In this document: positions 25,617 to 34,593 of the stretch, one piece after another | Layout of the letters: each line of letters begins with the position of its first letter | How positions within the stretch are numbered: position 1 is the first letter of the stretch | Assembly (NCBI RefSeq): GCF_000019665.1 | Contig: NC_010794.1 | Location: 496,001 to 560,000, forward strand | Reading direction: 5' to 3' | DNA: 64,000 nt | Origin: Methylacidiphilum infernorum V4 | Lineage (GTDB): Bacteria > Verrucomicrobiota > Verrucomicrobiia > Methylacidiphilales > Methylacidiphilaceae | The notes under the pieces: generated by a model | The model's database searches: none | The model's input: the letters and a program-made list of their open reading frames with translations, nothing else | What the model was told of the DNA's origin: nothing | Position numbers and translations under genes: made by a program

Positions 25617-27767
25617 ATGATCGTTAAGCCTGGCAAACCTTATCCCCTAGGAGCCACATGGGATGGGAAAGGGGTTAATTTTGCCCTTTTTTCGGAAAAT
25701 GCGGCTCAAGTTGAACTTTGCCTTTTCGATAACTCCGGCCAAAACGAGCAGAGGATCGTGTTGAGGGAAGAAACGGATTTTATTTGGCATGTTTATTTAG
25801 AGGGGGTTCTTCCGGGCCAATACTACGGATACCGGGTGTACGGACCCTATGAACCGGAAAAGGGCCATCGGTTTAATCCCCACAAGCTGCTTATCGATCC
25901 TTACGCCAAGCTTCTCTCAAGACCTTTTCGCTGGGACAAATCCCTGTTTGGCTACCGGATTGGCGATCCAGAGGAGGATCTCTCCTTTGACGAACAGGAC
26001 AGTGCTGCTTTCGTTCCCTTCAGCGTGGTGGCCGATACCTCGTTTTCTTGGGGCGAAGATCGCCGGCCGTCCATCCCCTGGCATAAGACCATTATTTACG
26101 AAGCCCACGTCAAGGGCCTTACACAGTTGATGCCCTACATTCCTGAAGAACTCAGGGGAACATACCTGGCTTTAGCCTCGGAACCGGTCGTTAACCATCT
26201 TCTTGGGCTTGGAGTAACCACCCTTGAGCTCTTGCCCGTCCACCAGCATGTCGATGAATCCCACCTCGTCGAAAAAAAGTTGACCAATTACTGGGGCTAC
26301 AACACGCTTTGTTATTTTGCTCCGGATCTTCGCTTTGCCGTCCAAAATACCAAGCTTGATCCCTTGGCTCAATTTAAAACCATGGTTCGCTCGCTTCATG
26401 CCGCGGGGATTGAAGTCATCCTGGATGTCGTCTATAACCACACGGCTGAAGGGAACCATTTGGGGCCCACCCTGTGTTTTCGAGGGATAGACAATAGTTC
26501 TTACTACAGGCTTGTGCCTGACAAGCCGCGCTATTACATGGATTTTAGCGGTTGTGGCAACAGCTTGAACATGCGTAATCCTCGGGTCATTCAACTGATC
26601 ATGGATAGCCTGCGCTACTGGGTTTGTGAAATGCACGTGGATGGGTTTCGGTTTGACTTGGCGTCTGCCTTGGCAAGGGAACTCTACGAGGTGGATAAGC
26701 TTTCTACCTTTTTTGAAGTGATTCGGCAAGACCCGGTTCTTTCCCAAGTCAAGATGATTGCCGAACCTTGGGATATCGGGGCGGGAGGCTACCAGGTGGG
26801 AAATTTCCCCGTGGGATGGGCGGAGTGGAATGGGAAATACAGGGATGCGGTAAGAAAATTCTGGAAGGGAGACCTGGGGATGTTACCGGAATTTGCAACC
26901 CGGATCTCCGGGTCGAGCGATCTTTACGAACAAAGCGGCCGAAAACCTTATGCGAGCGTCAACTTTGTCTGTTGCCATGACGGTTTTACGCTCATGGACC
27001 TGGTCAGCTACAACCAGAAACATAATGAAGCTAACCTTGAAGACAACCGGGATGGGCAAAACGATAACTACAGCTGGAATTGCGGCGTGGAAGGTCCCAC
27101 CGAGGATCCTTCTATCCTCCAGTTGCGGCTTAGGCAGAGGAAGAATTTATTATCTACCCTTTTCCTTTCCATTGGCGTTCCCATGCTGCTGAGCGGAGAC
27201 GAAATGGGCCACAGCCAAAAAGGCAATAACAACTGCTATTGCCAAGATAACGAGTTGAGCTGGATTTCTTGGAAGTTGACTCCCCAAGAAGAAAAATTTC
27301 TCCAGTTTATTTGCGAGCTGATCAAGATAAGAAAGACAGAACCGGTCTTTCAAAGGCGAAAGTTTTTTCACGGTCGAGCCATTCGGGGCAGCGAGGTTCG
27401 TGACATTCGCTGGCTGGATATCAACGGGGAGCCGCTTACGGATGAAAGCTGGAATACCGGATACATCAAGTCCTTTGGAGTTTACTTGGCGGGAGACATG
27501 ATTGGAGACGTCGATGAGCAGGGAAACCCCGTCGAAGGAAATTCCATGTTGATTTTCTTTAACGGCTCGGAAAACCCTGTTTCTTTAACCTTGCCCAAGC
27601 GGAGAGAAGACAAGCCCTGGACGATAGTCTTTGACACGGCAAAAGATGAGACCGCCCCGGAGGAATACCCGGGAGGGAGTGCGTATCCATTGAAAGAAAG
27701 ATCCCTTGTGCTCTTTCGCGGCTTTCGAGAAAAAGAAAAAAAGCAAGAAAACCTTTCTTCTTCATGA
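25617..27767 (+). CDS. glgX: Glycogen debranching enzyme (GlgX/TreX type)
   Basis: A 716-residue GH13 enzyme of normal family length. The N-terminal CBM48 domain is clear (YPLGATWDGKGVNFALFSENA, then YGYRVYGPYEPEKGHRFNPHKLLIDPYA). The catalytic barrel carries DVVYNHTAEGNHLGP, the nucleophile aspartate near 347 (DGFRFDLASAL), the acid/base glutamate near 383 (IAEPWDIG) and CCHDGFTLMD near 455. It hydrolyses alpha-1,6 branches of glycogen or maltodextrin in the cytoplasm. It overlaps the next gene by ATGA. About 210 bases separate it from the transglutaminase-like gene, so it probably has its own promoter. Confidence 0.93.
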   Translation: MIVKPGKPYPLGATWDGKGVNFALFSENAAQVELCLFDNSGQNEQRIVLREETDFIWHVYLEGVLPGQYYGYRVYGPYEPEKGHRFNPHKLLIDPYAKLLSRPFRWDKSLFGYRIGDPEEDLSFDEQDSAAFVPFSVVADTSFSWGEDRRPSIPWHKTIIYEAHVKGLTQLMPYIPEELRGTYLALASEPVVNHLLGLGVTTLELLPVHQHVDESHLVEKKLTNYWGYNTLCYFAPDLRFAVQNTKLDPLAQFKTMVRSLHAAGIEVILDVVYNHTAEGNHLGPTLCFRGIDNSSYYRLVPDKPRYYMDFSGCGNSLNMRNPRVIQLIMDSLRYWVCEMHVDGFRFDLASALARELYEVDKLSTFFEVIRQDPVLSQVKMIAEPWDIGAGGYQVGNFPVGWAEWNGKYRDAVRKFWKGDLGMLPEFATRISGSSDLYEQSGRKPYASVNFVCCHDGFTLMDLVSYNQKHNEANLEDNRDGQNDNYSWNCGVEGPTEDPSILQLRLRQRKNLLSTLFLSIGVPMLLSGDEMGHSQKGNNNCYCQDNELSWISWKLTPQEEKFLQFICELIKIRKTEPVFQRRKFFHGRAIRGSEVRDIRWLDINGEPLTDESWNTGYIKSFGVYLAGDMIGDVDEQGNPVEGNSMLIFFNGSENPVSLTLPKRREDKPWTIVFDTAKDETAPEEYPGGSAYPLKERSLVLFRGFREKEKKQENLSSS

Positions 27768-28456
27768 CCTTTTTGTCGTTGTTGTGGCCCTTTCTTTTCT
27801 TTTTTTCTTCTCTCTTTGCTCAAGTTCCTTCCCCCGCCCCTTCCTCCGCTTCCTTGCCTAAAGACGTGTTCCCCAATGCTTCTCTTGAACCCGAAGACCT
27901 CGTGGAATATCCCCGCTTATCTCAGCCTGTCCAACGGCTCCTTACCCAAGCCTTAGCCTTGACCAAGGAAAACCTGACTTACCTGTATGGTTCGGCCGAT
28001 CCCAAGGAAGGGGGGATGGATTGTTCGGGCTTTGTTTATTACGTTTTAGTCAATGTTGGCTTAAAAGATGTTCCGAGAAGTTCTTCCGGTCTCTACATCT
28101 GGGTTCGAAAAGAAGGTCTCTTTAAGGCTGTCTTGAGCAACAACCCGGATAGTTTTGAGTTGGGCGAGCTTCAACCCGGGGACCTTCTTTTTTGGATAGG
28201 GACCTACCCGACCCAAAACGATCCGCCTATCAGTCATGTGATGATATACCTTGGACATGAAAAGCAAACCGGGGAACGGGTAATGGTCGGTTCCAGCGAC
28301 GGAAGGACCTACCACGGCAAGAGGAGGTGGGGGGTGAGCGTTTTTGATCTCTTCATGAGCTTTCCCAATCCCCGGTATCGGGCAAACGGCTCGACGAAGT
28401 TTGTCGGCTACGGGAAAATCCCGGGGCTACAATCGATTGTCATCGAAAAAGAGTAA
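27764..28456 (+). CDS. Secreted NlpC/P60 cell-wall peptidase
   Basis: A 230-residue protein with a signal peptide (LLWPFLFFFSSLFAQ) and a Ser/Pro-rich linker. The NlpC/P60 core has the catalytic cysteine near residue 86 in GGMDCSGFVYYVL and the histidine near 158 in ISHVMIYLGH, with GDLLFW between them. It should cut peptide cross-links of murein in the periplasm. The start overlaps the glgX stop. Its last part is duplicated about 1.4 kb downstream as a frameshifted remnant (29725-29881), so this gene marks an insertion or duplication point. Confidence 0.88.
   Translation: MTFLSLLWPFLFFFSSLFAQVPSPAPSSASLPKDVFPNASLEPEDLVEYPRLSQPVQRLLTQALALTKENLTYLYGSADPKEGGMDCSGFVYYVLVNVGLKDVPRSSSGLYIWVRKEGLFKAVLSNNPDSFELGELQPGDLLFWIGTYPTQNDPPISHVMIYLGHEKQTGERVMVGSSDGRTYHGKRRWGVSVFDLFMSFPNPRYRANGSTKFVGYGKIPGLQSIVIEKE
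28310..28436 (+). repeat. Direct repeat copy 1 (inside the NlpC/P60 gene)
   Basis: This stretch encodes YHGKRRWGVSVFDLFMSFP and the residues after it. It recurs with few changes at 29725-29851. The shared blocks include GAGGAGGTGGGGGGTGAGCG and CATGAGCTTTCCCAATCCCC. The two copies bracket an AT-rich insert carrying the TylF-like gene. Confidence 0.9.
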
Positions 28457-28767
28457 ATGATTTGTAAAAAATGCAAAAATTAAGAAAATTATTTGTATAT
28501 CAAAAGCAAAGAAGCAAGCTAATTTGATTTTAGCTTTGAAAAAAGCTTCATTATGTTATAATTTTAATAACCTAAGTATAGGATTAACACTACGAAATTC
28601 ATACCTTTGAATAACAAATATAAGCATACTCAATAGCAATAAAACTGTTAAGATCTGATAAAATAATTAGCTAAGACTTTTAAAAAGAATTAATAAGAAT
28701 AAATAGAAAATAAAGGTTTTTTTAATAAAATATAACAGGATATAGCAATAAAAGTGAGTATATATCC
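28457..28767. other. Very AT-rich intergenic region upstream of the TylF-like gene
   Basis: About 310 bases with strikingly low GC content compared with the flanking genes, full of A/T runs and short TAATAA-type words. No open frame longer than a few tens of codons is convincing. It may contain the promoter of the methyltransferase gene, and its composition suggests that this segment arrived with that gene from elsewhere. Confidence 0.6.
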
Positions 28768-29592
28768 ATGAACAATAATACTGATACATGTTTAAGAGAA
28801 TTATATATCGAACTTCTTAAAAACAGTCTTACATTTCGATTATATCCTGAACAGCTTGGAATCTTAAATTTTCTGCGAATTCCTCCTTGGATCGGTTGGG
28901 CACTTCGATTCTTTGTAAAACAGTTAGACAAGAGGGATCTTGTTTTGGCTCGACGTAAAACGGAAAGAGACGTGGAAGAGGGGAATTTTTGGCCGCTCTA
29001 TGCTCAGACCATGGTTGGATTAAAGAGGTTGCGGAATGTTCAGGAATGTATCGAGGATGTTCTTGAAAATGGCATTGAAGGAGATTTTTTGGAAGCGGGC
29101 GTTTGGCGTGGGGGCTGTGCGATTTTCATGAAAGGAATGCTCGTGGCGTGGGGAGATACAAAAAGAAAAGTCTTTGTTGCCGATTCCTTTTCAGGTTTTC
29201 CTTCTCATAAGCCTTCTATTTTTTCATCCGAATCGGGGTTTGATAAATCATCCTATATTGCCGTTTCGGAAGAAGAAGTTCGGGATAATTTCCGGCGTTA
29301 CGGCCTTTTGGACGATCGTGTGATCTTTATCAAGGGGTATTTTGAAGAAACCCTTATCCATGCCCCTGTTGAAAAGCTGGACATTCTTCGCATTGATGCC
29401 GACCTGTATAGTGCTTATAAGGCAGCGTTGAATGCTCTCTATGATAAGCTAAGTATAGGCGGGTATTGCATAATTGATGATTATGTCATGGAGGGTTGTA
29501 GGGCTGCCGTTGATGAATACCGCAAGGAAAAGGGAATCCTTGCTCCATTACGGCAAATTGATTGGACCGGAGTTTATTGGAAAAAAGAATAA
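28768..29592 (+). CDS. TylF/MycF-like O-methyltransferase
   Basis: A 274-residue protein of the macrocin O-methyltransferase family. Diagnostic segments are IEGDFLEAGVWRGGCAIFMKGML (SAM-binding glycine loop), VFVADSFSGFP, and DILRIDADLYSAYKAALNALYDKLSIGGYCIIDDY, where the DxD/DDY acids bind Mg2+. Members methylate sugar hydroxyls of antibiotics and surface polysaccharides. It stands alone on an AT-rich insert between two copies of the NlpC/P60 3' end, with a weak ribosome site (GTGAG). It was probably moved here from a polysaccharide locus. Confidence 0.85.
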   Translation: MNNNTDTCLRELYIELLKNSLTFRLYPEQLGILNFLRIPPWIGWALRFFVKQLDKRDLVLARRKTERDVEEGNFWPLYAQTMVGLKRLRNVQECIEDVLENGIEGDFLEAGVWRGGCAIFMKGMLVAWGDTKRKVFVADSFSGFPSHKPSIFSSESGFDKSSYIAVSEEEVRDNFRRYGLLDDRVIFIKGYFEETLIHAPVEKLDILRIDADLYSAYKAALNALYDKLSIGGYCIIDDYVMEGCRAAVDEYRKEKGILAPLRQIDWTGVYWKKE

Positions 29593-29724
29593 GAGTTGAA
29601 TCTAAATTTTCTACGATATTAAGCCTTTTTTTTCTTTTTCTGGGTAGGTTGACAACAATCAAAATATGAAATTCATGGTCCTTGTTTGCTGGCCTTGGAG
29701 TATCAAAAAAGCCGATTGACCGGT
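29593..29724 (+). other. Junction DNA with a possible glycosyltransferase N-terminal remnant
   Basis: Between the TylF-like stop and the second NlpC/P60 repeat, ATG 29666 opens an 18-codon frame reading MKFMVLVCWPWSIKKAD before a stop at 29717-29719. It resembles the first strand of a GT4-type glycosyltransferase but is far too short to be certain. It would fit an insert cut out of a polysaccharide cluster just after the methyltransferase. Confidence 0.3.
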
Positions 29725-29881
29725 TACCACGGCAAGAGGAGGTGGGGGGTGAGCGTTTTTGGGTCACTTCATGAGCTTTCCCAATCCCCGGTATCGGGCA
29801 AATGGCTCGACCAAGTTTGTCGGCTACGGGGAAATCCCGGGGCTTAAATCCCTTGCCGTGGAAAAAGGAAAATCAAGCTAA
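29725..29881 (+). pseudogene. Frameshifted remnant of the NlpC/P60 gene 3' end (direct repeat copy 2)
   Basis: The segment starts abruptly with the codons for YHGKRRWGVSVF. It gains one extra base near 29761 relative to the intact gene and then follows it to a stop at 29879-29881 (GYGEIPGLKSLAVEKGKSS compared with GYGKIPGLQSIVIEKE). It lacks the catalytic core and the start, so it cannot encode an active enzyme. Divergence at the very end shows that the duplication is not brand new. About 115 bases of plain AT-rich DNA follow before the next gene. Confidence 0.85.
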
Positions 29882-29996
29882 GATCTTTTTAAGAAACCTT
29901 TCCTTTTTACTGGAGCCCTTAGCCCGTTCCTTGCTTAAAATTTCTTGACCAAAATAAAAAAAATTATAAAAATTACGGAAAGAAAGGGGTAGGCGT

Positions 29997-30713
29997 GTGC
30001 CATCCGTAAAAAAGGCCCCAGAACAGGTTGTTTCATCCTTAAAAGAAAAAATCCTTGGGTTTCTCTCCAAAGTTAAAGAAAAGGGTTCTCCTCAAAGCAA
30101 TCTTCCTTCGCGGCGCAATCCCCATTTCCAAAAAGCCCTGGAAGAGCTCGTGTTATCCGGCAAGATCCTCTCTATCGACGATAGGTATTACCACCGGGCT
30201 TTCGCTCCTTCCTTCGAGAAGACCGAGTCGGTCCTCCTCTCTTACTTCGAAGATTGGATGGAAGAAAACCGAACCCTGCCCGACTATAAGCTCGTTTCGG
30301 AATCGAAACTAAAGAAGGAGTTGGCCCATGTCCAGGCCTACCTGGAAGACGTTATCGAGGAGCTGGTCGGTAAAGGAAAACTCCTCAAGCTTAAGGCCGG
30401 AAAGACCCGCTATTACTTTCCCCTTTTTGTTTTCCAACAAGACCGGGCAAGCCGACTTTTTGATCCCGCTCAAGTTTTAAAGGCATACAAGCAGTTAGTC
30501 AAAGAAAAGGGGTTTATCGACGTTTCCCTGTGTGCACTCCGCCAAAGGGCCGGCGTGGAAAGAGGGCCTTTACAGGAATGGATTTTAAAACAGGTCAAGG
30601 AAGGGAAAGCCCACCTATCCCGGGGGGATCTGAGCGTGGCCTCGGAAGAGGAAAAAGCTGAAGCTGTGGAAATCATGGGGAAAAAATACCTCCTGGTGAG
30701 GCTGGAAGAATAG
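29997..30713 (+). CDS. Putative winged-helix protein, partner of the downstream FtsK-like fusion
   Basis: A 238-residue protein starting at GTG 29997 (GTG 29995 is out of frame). I do not recognise the family. It contains several repeats with a winged-helix look: helix-turn-helix then LEELVLSGKILSIDDRYYHRA, IEELVGKGKLLKLKAGKTRYYFP and ILKQVKEGKAHLSRGD, which resemble tandem wings ending in short hairpins. Such proteins bind DNA or act as adaptors for ATPases. It has its own promoter region, and its stop is 12 bases before the ATG of the large ATPase gene, so the two form an operon. DNA loading for that motor is a reasonable guess. Confidence 0.65.
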   Translation: MPSVKKAPEQVVSSLKEKILGFLSKVKEKGSPQSNLPSRRNPHFQKALEELVLSGKILSIDDRYYHRAFAPSFEKTESVLLSYFEDWMEENRTLPDYKLVSESKLKKELAHVQAYLEDVIEELVGKGKLLKLKAGKTRYYFPLFVFQQDRASRLFDPAQVLKAYKQLVKEKGFIDVSLCALRQRAGVERGPLQEWILKQVKEGKAHLSRGDLSVASEEEKAEAVEIMGKKYLLVRLEE

Positions 30714-30725
30714 AAGGAGAGAAAA

Positions 30726-33700
30726 ATGGAAGAAGAAACATGGGTAGAAGAATTGTTTGGGATAGATACGGTAGATGATCCGCGCCGGGATAGCGACCAG
30801 CCTATCCTGGGGTTAAATCAAAAGGCCCTGGATTTCTTGCTTTCAAAGATTGAAGGCTGTAGCCAAGGACGGTGTCCGAACAAAGCCCTTTTTTTGTCTT
30901 CCCCGGCTGCCGGCTACGGGAAGACTTTCTTGATCGGCCAGCTCATCAGGAAAAACAGGGGAAAGGCCAATATCATCTACATCCAGCCCTTTGAAGAGAC
31001 GAACCGGAGTTGGGAATTTCTCTTTAACCGGATGCTTCTGGAACTCCGGCAGGAGGAATGGATCGGCAATGAAAGATCTTCCTTGGAGATGGCGAAGAGG
31101 ATTACCCAGATCGACGTCTTTATTCACCGGGTCCTTGGCAACCTCCTGGCCGATGTGATCAAGCAGGGCCTGGTCGATCCCAGCGAGTTGATCAAGGAAG
31201 GCCTTCTCCATGGCCTTACCCACCCCAGGGAAGTAGAAGGAACGCTCAGGAAAGGTATTTCAAGCCATTTCGATTTTGCCGATCCCAAGGAAAAGTGGCA
31301 ATCGTGGATGAAGAGGAATTTTAAAAGCGGGATCGCCTCCTGCTGTGAGCATGCCCTATATGAGCGAAGGATCTTTCTCAGCGATTCCCTGATTCATTTG
31401 GCCCTCTTGTGGGTTTTCTTTCTTTACGAAGCCTACAGGAAGGAAAGATCTTCCGAGGAGTGGTCCTTGTGCTGGAAATGGCTTAAGTATGGGTTCTTGG
31501 ATGACAAGGAAGAATATGAAAAAATCGGGATCGGTTCCCTGTTTCATAGGGAAGTCCAGGAAATCAACCAGGAGGTAATGAAAAATAGGATTTTTGATTT
31601 TTGCAAGCTGGCCGTTTTTGCCAGGCCCTTTGTCTTTTGCTTTGACCAGACCGAAATTTACCGCTCCAACCCCGATTTAGCCAATAGGTTTGGATTGATC
31701 GTTTCGACCCTCGTGGATCAATGCCCAAACCAGCTCACGCTTGTGACCGCCAACCTTCCCGTCTGGGAGAAAAGTATTCTTCCTCACCTTGAAGAGGCCC
31801 ATCGGGACCGCTTCCTTTATCCTCCGGTCCAAGAACTCCAGCTTGACCCCATAAACAAAAACCAGGCGATGATTTTAGTCGAGCAAAGAATGGACAAGAA
31901 AGGGGTAGAAGAACCGATCCGGACAAGGGCAAGGGAAGCGGTTTGCCGGGTCTTTGAGAAAAAGAAGTCGATGGGGGTAAGGGAGTTTTTACAAGAACTA
32001 AGGCAAGAACTAAAGAAGAACCCCCCCTCCTCGATCTCCATAGAAAAGTTGTTTAACGAGTACAAATCGAAGCTTGCTACCGATCCGAAAAACCTTGAGT
32101 TTTATCCTGAAAACCTGAGCCGGGTAGTCGAAAAGTTTTTCGAGCAGATCCCCTCGGGAAGGATCGATAGGGAACCCAAGTCCAAGTATTTTTCCTTTTC
32201 TTGGAGCAGAGACCGGCTCCAAATGCAGTTCTACTTTGGCTTTGTAGAAAGCTCCTCCTACCAGGTCTGGAAAGCCATAGCCAAAAAAACGACCGAGCTT
32301 AAGACAAGCTACAAGGGAAGTTTTTTGACAAGCCTCTTTTTCCGGACTCCAAAGCTGGATCACATTCCCAAGGAAAAGTGGACGAAAGTCAGGGAAGCGG
32401 TAGAAGAAGCCCAAAATAGTTCTGCTCTCCTCGTCGTTTCCCTGGATCAAGACTGGACCCTCAGCTTTTATGCTTTAAACCAGCTCCTCTTGGAATCTGC
32501 TTCTGAGGACATTCCTTATCCGCTAGCCGAGATCCAAAGCTTCCTCAAGGATAAGCTCAGCCCTTTTTTTGAATCGCTCCATCCCATGATCAAGATCGCG
32601 GTGACTGGGGATCAGGCTCCTCCTCCTCCTCCTCCTCTTCCTCCCGAATTTACTCCTCCTCCTAAGGAAATGAGCGTCACGGAGCTTGTGGACCAACTCC
32701 TAGGCCAAGAAAGGGGAGAAAAACGGTCAAACATGGACCTGGGAGAGCTTTTTCACCAGCTAGTCAAAGATTTCTCCGAAAAACTAAAAGAAAATCCACA
32801 AGCTGAGGCACGAGTGCTTTTCAACCGGATCATCCAAGGCCATAAAGAAAAGATCCGTTTTCTTTCACCAGGCCAGAAAGATTTTCTGAGAAAGGCCCTG
32901 GATTCCTTTCTTGTGGAAAGCGTCTTAGAAAAGAAAAGATCGGGATGGACGCTTGAAGGGCTTTTTTGGCAGGTCGAGCAGGGTTTTGAAGCCTTTTACC
33001 CTGGTGATCAAGCTTCCCAAAGGATCAAGATTAAGGGGAGCGTGGACAGGTTAAGCAAGGATCGGCTTGGGCGAATTGAACTTGTCGATTACAAGATTCT
33101 CCAGGGAGAGACTGGTCCACATACCGAGCGCTACCTTTTGCAGCTTTCTCTCTACAGTTGGCTCTTGGATCGCCACAGCCTTAAGCCTGATCTTGCCCGG
33201 CTGGAATATTTTTCTCCCGGTTACCGCTCCGATCTCTTTTCCAAAGAAAAGCTCAAGGAAATTTTCGATAGTAAGATAAAGCCTTTCTTGGACCGGCTTA
33301 TTTCGGTTTCTCCGGGATTCGAAGAATCAAAGAAAAAAGACGAGCCGGTTCCACCGGAATTCGAAGAAAAGAAGGAAAGATTAAAGCTTTTCTTTGAAAA
33401 GAACAAGATCAAGGCAGCCATGGCAAAAATAAAAGTAGCGCCCCAGTTCGGTCGGTTTCTTCTTTCCTTGGATCTCACGACGAGGAGCGGTGAAATCATA
33501 AGGCGGAGGGGAGACATCGCCATCTACCTAGGGTATAAGAAAGAAGAAATCACTATTACGGAGGGAAGAGAATACTTGGAGCTCGATTGTCCTCGGGACA
33601 AGGTCGAACAGGTGAGTTGGACCGATGCTCGCCGGTACATGGCAAATCAACCCGGCGAACTTTGTTTTCCGATCGGGAAAACCCTCGATACAGAAGAAGA

Positions 33701-34388
33701 GTGGCTTACGGGAGATTTTTCTCAGTCCCAATATCCTCACATCCTTGCCGGCGGGACGACGGGTAGCGGCAAGAGCCAATTTCTCAAGGTGTTGATCGCT
33801 CATTTCCTCTTAAAGAGGCCAAAAGTCGAGCTTTTCGTTGCGGATTTTAAAGGACAAGATTTCGTTTTTAAAGAAACAAATCCTTCCCCGCTTAGGATTG
33901 TCCATGATCGGGAACAGACTCTTTCATTCCTCGATCAAATGGTCCAAGAAATGGATAGCCGTTTTAAAACGGGGAAAGATTCCCCTAAATGGATCATTAT
34001 TTTTGACGAGTATTCTGACATGCTTGATGGAGCGAATCCAGGGCAAAGAAAGGAGCTTGAAAACCTCATCCGACGCCTTGCTCAAAAAGGGAGGGCGGCT
34101 GGAATCCACCTCGTGATCGCCACCCAATATCCCAAAAAAGATGTAGTTTCAACCCTGATCAAGACCAATCTTCCCGGAAGAATATGTTTAGCGGTGCCTG
34201 ACGGGAAGGCTTCGGAGGTGATCCTCGATAAGAGGGGAGCCGAAAACCTACGTGGAGCGGGCGATCTCTTGTGCAACCTCGATCCGAAGGGTTCCGCGCG
34301 GTTGATCCGCGCCCAAGCTCCGTTCATCAGCCAGCAAGAGTGGGAAGAGGTGGGAAAAGAAGCGGCGAAAAGAAAAAACAGGGCTTGA
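30726..34388 (+). CDS. AAA ATPase / RecB-Cas4-like nuclease / FtsK-HerA-like motor fusion
   Basis: A 1220-residue multidomain protein with a good ribosome site (GAAGGAGAG). Residues 59-67 are a Walker A motif (SPAAGYGKT) and PFVFCFDQTE near 305 a Walker B-like strand, giving an N-terminal AAA-type ATPase. A proline-rich linker lies at about 629-648. Residues about 765-815 have the RecB/Cas4 nuclease pattern: GSVDRLSKD, then ELVDYKIL and QLSLYSWLL, with the D...DxK and Q..LY elements. The C-terminus has a second Walker A (AGGTTGSGKS, about 1008-1017), FDEYSDML near 1090, and LVIATQYPKKDVVSTLIKTNLPGRICLAV, typical of FtsK/SpoIIIE motors. One chain thus combines two ATPases and a nuclease; a role in DNA processing or anti-phage defence is inferred. 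Confidence 0.8.
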   Translation: MEEETWVEELFGIDTVDDPRRDSDQPILGLNQKALDFLLSKIEGCSQGRCPNKALFLSSPAAGYGKTFLIGQLIRKNRGKANIIYIQPFEETNRSWEFLFNRMLLELRQEEWIGNERSSLEMAKRITQIDVFIHRVLGNLLADVIKQGLVDPSELIKEGLLHGLTHPREVEGTLRKGISSHFDFADPKEKWQSWMKRNFKSGIASCCEHALYERRIFLSDSLIHLALLWVFFLYEAYRKERSSEEWSLCWKWLKYGFLDDKEEYEKIGIGSLFHREVQEINQEVMKNRIFDFCKLAVFARPFVFCFDQTEIYRSNPDLANRFGLIVSTLVDQCPNQLTLVTANLPVWEKSILPHLEEAHRDRFLYPPVQELQLDPINKNQAMILVEQRMDKKGVEEPIRTRAREAVCRVFEKKKSMGVREFLQELRQELKKNPPSSISIEKLFNEYKSKLATDPKNLEFYPENLSRVVEKFFEQIPSGRIDREPKSKYFSFSWSRDRLQMQFYFGFVESSSYQVWKAIAKKTTELKTSYKGSFLTSLFFRTPKLDHIPKEKWTKVREAVEEAQNSSALLVVSLDQDWTLSFYALNQLLLESASEDIPYPLAEIQSFLKDKLSPFFESLHPMIKIAVTGDQAPPPPPPLPPEFTPPPKEMSVTELVDQLLGQERGEKRSNMDLGELFHQLVKDFSEKLKENPQAEARVLFNRIIQGHKEKIRFLSPGQKDFLRKALDSFLVESVLEKKRSGWTLEGLFWQVEQGFEAFYPGDQASQRIKIKGSVDRLSKDRLGRIELVDYKILQGETGPHTERYLLQLSLYSWLLDRHSLKPDLARLEYFSPGYRSDLFSKEKLKEIFDSKIKPFLDRLISVSPGFEESKKKDEPVPPEFEEKKERLKLFFEKNKIKAAMAKIKVAPQFGRFLLSLDLTTRSGEIIRRRGDIAIYLGYKKEEITITEGREYLELDCPRDKVEQVSWTDARRYMANQPGELCFPIGKTLDTEEEWLTGDFSQSQYPHILAGGTTGSGKSQFLKVLIAHFLLKRPKVELFVADFKGQDFVFKETNPSPLRIVHDREQTLSFLDQMVQEMDSRFKTGKDSPKWIIIFDEYSDMLDGANPGQRKELENLIRRLAQKGRAAGIHLVIATQYPKKDVVSTLIKTNLPGRICLAVPDGKASEVILDKRGAENLRGAGDLLCNLDPKGSARLIRAQAPFISQQEWEEVGKEAAKRKNRA

Positions 34389-34483
34389 ACGGTTATGTTT
34401 TGTAAGAATTACTAGGAGTGGAAGATAATCGAGTTTAGAGTTTTAAAGATATTTTTATCACGTATGGAAAATCCTCAATAAAA

Positions 34484-34517
34484 ATATTCAGGCGGATTTA
34501 TCTTCCAGTCTGAATAT
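34484..34517 (-). terminator. Possible terminator of the - strand polysaccharide cluster
   Basis: ATATTCAG (34484-34491) and CTGAATAT (34510-34517) form a perfect 8-bp stem with an 18-base loop. Read on the - strand, the stem is followed directly by TTTTATT, as in an intrinsic terminator for the operon ending at 34594. It lies between convergent genes. The stem is AT-rich and the loop long, so strength is doubtful. Confidence 0.4.
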
Positions 34518-34593
34518 CGAGTTTTAGGTTCTTTTTTTAATAATCCTGGCTTATTGCCTGGGAAAAATCGACTCTATTTCTTCGTATACTTTA

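Noticed and set aside
26172-26747. 191-codon - strand open frame opposite glgX
   Set aside because: It is antisense to conserved GH13 catalytic motifs and therefore a shadow.
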